From NCBI GenBank assembly GCA_027382625.1, contig JAJKFJ010023816.1, positions 1 through 30,835 on the forward strand: a DNA stretch of 30,835 nt, in the 5' to 3' direction. Shown here piece after piece: positions 30,484 to 30,835 of the stretch. A model generated the notes under the pieces. That model was not told the DNA's origin, ran no database searches, and worked only from the letters and a program-made list of their open reading frames with translations. The position numbers and the translations under genes are program-made. This DNA comes from Tetmemena sp. SeJ-2015. Taxonomy: Eukaryota > Ciliophora > Spirotrichea > Sporadotrichida > Oxytrichidae. How positions within the stretch are numbered: the stretch's first letter is position 1; the number at the start of each line of letters is the position of its first letter.

Positions 30484-30835
30484 TAATTATTTTAACCAAT
30501 CAGCGATTTTAATTTAATACAACTATTACTATTATAAATAAAGCCAATCTTTTTTTTTACCTTAATTTACAAAATTTAGTGTAAAATATAAATAAGATTC
30601 ACATGCTTAAAACAAGAGCAGTTTATTTTCAATAGATTGAGCACTCACGTTTAATACATTCAAAACCCCATAATATGATAAGAAAGTGAAAATAAGTTGT
30701 GTATAATTAATTTCTTTATTAATACTTATAATCATGCTAGTCAAACGCGAAATTACTCAAAAATAACTACATGATCCATCCTATCTCAGTTTCATTTTGA
30801 CTCTAAGGTATGGATGTAGTCACCCTTATCAGTAG
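30484..30835. other. AT-rich window end, no gene seen
   Basis: No supported frame on either strand. No telomere repeat is present at either window end. Confidence 0.5.

Noticed and set aside
1..30835. Standard genetic code or a bacterial origin
   Set aside because: Under the standard code no gene longer than 160 codons exists, yet zinc-finger, MORN and transposase motifs appear as soon as TAA/TAG are Gln. There are no Shine-Dalgarno sites or operons.
1..30835. CRISPR arrays, tRNA or rRNA genes, telomere repeats
   Set aside because: No regularly spaced repeats, no cloverleaf with A/B boxes, no rRNA motifs and no C4A4-type runs were found by eye.

Overview
The window reads as germline (micronuclear) DNA of a ciliate. 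Protein-like frames become continuous only if TAA and TAG are read as Gln. The clean genes all end in TGA. The clean genes are also cut into short coding pieces (MDSs) by AT-rich inserts (IESs). Each insert is bounded by a short direct repeat (pointer) and lacks GT..AG ends. Removing it with one pointer copy restores both frame and domain pattern. Variable, non-TA pointers of 3-15 bp resemble spirotrich (Oxytricha/Stylonychia-like) micronuclear DNA; I cannot name the species.

Layout. 1-1.1 kb: end of a protein-kinase-like gene (+). 1.1-5.9 kb: AT-rich DNA with a 0.5-kb inverted-repeat element and several weak ORFs. 5.9-8.0 kb: a 2.1-kb element with terminal inverted repeats of about 370-390 bp around a broken gene with superfamily 3 helicase (Rep-like) motifs. 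8.6-12.7 kb: a GC-richer, frame-hopping coding block. 13.2-14.1 kb (-) and 15.6-16.5 kb (+): two decayed DD34E Tc1/IS630-type transposases. 16.6-18.4 kb: three small ORFs of unknown function, a foldback element and recurring CATAAGTTTATG palindromes. 18.7-30.3 kb: host genes on the minus strand, split by IESs.

Host genes. A RING/TRAF-type zinc-finger gene (19410 leftwards). Gene 1 (25089 to 20423; 7 MDSs, 6 IESs, 379 aa) encodes RING, coiled coil and MORN repeats. Gene 2 (29529 to 25642; 10 MDSs, 9 IESs, about 542-557 aa) encodes a CxxC zinc motif, coiled coil and MORN repeats. Gene 3 (30292 to 29746; 4 MDSs, 3 IESs, 96 aa) encodes a small helical protein. Each MDS sum is an exact multiple of three, which random repeats would not give. 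The first three genes look like related paralogues in a head-to-tail array. The left 18 kb looks like germline-limited transposon debris, the right 12 kb like sequence destined for the somatic nucleus. Several transposon-side frames, and the kinase frame, carry in-frame TGA with no frame change; decay or recoding could explain this. No telomere repeat, tRNA, rRNA or CRISPR was seen.
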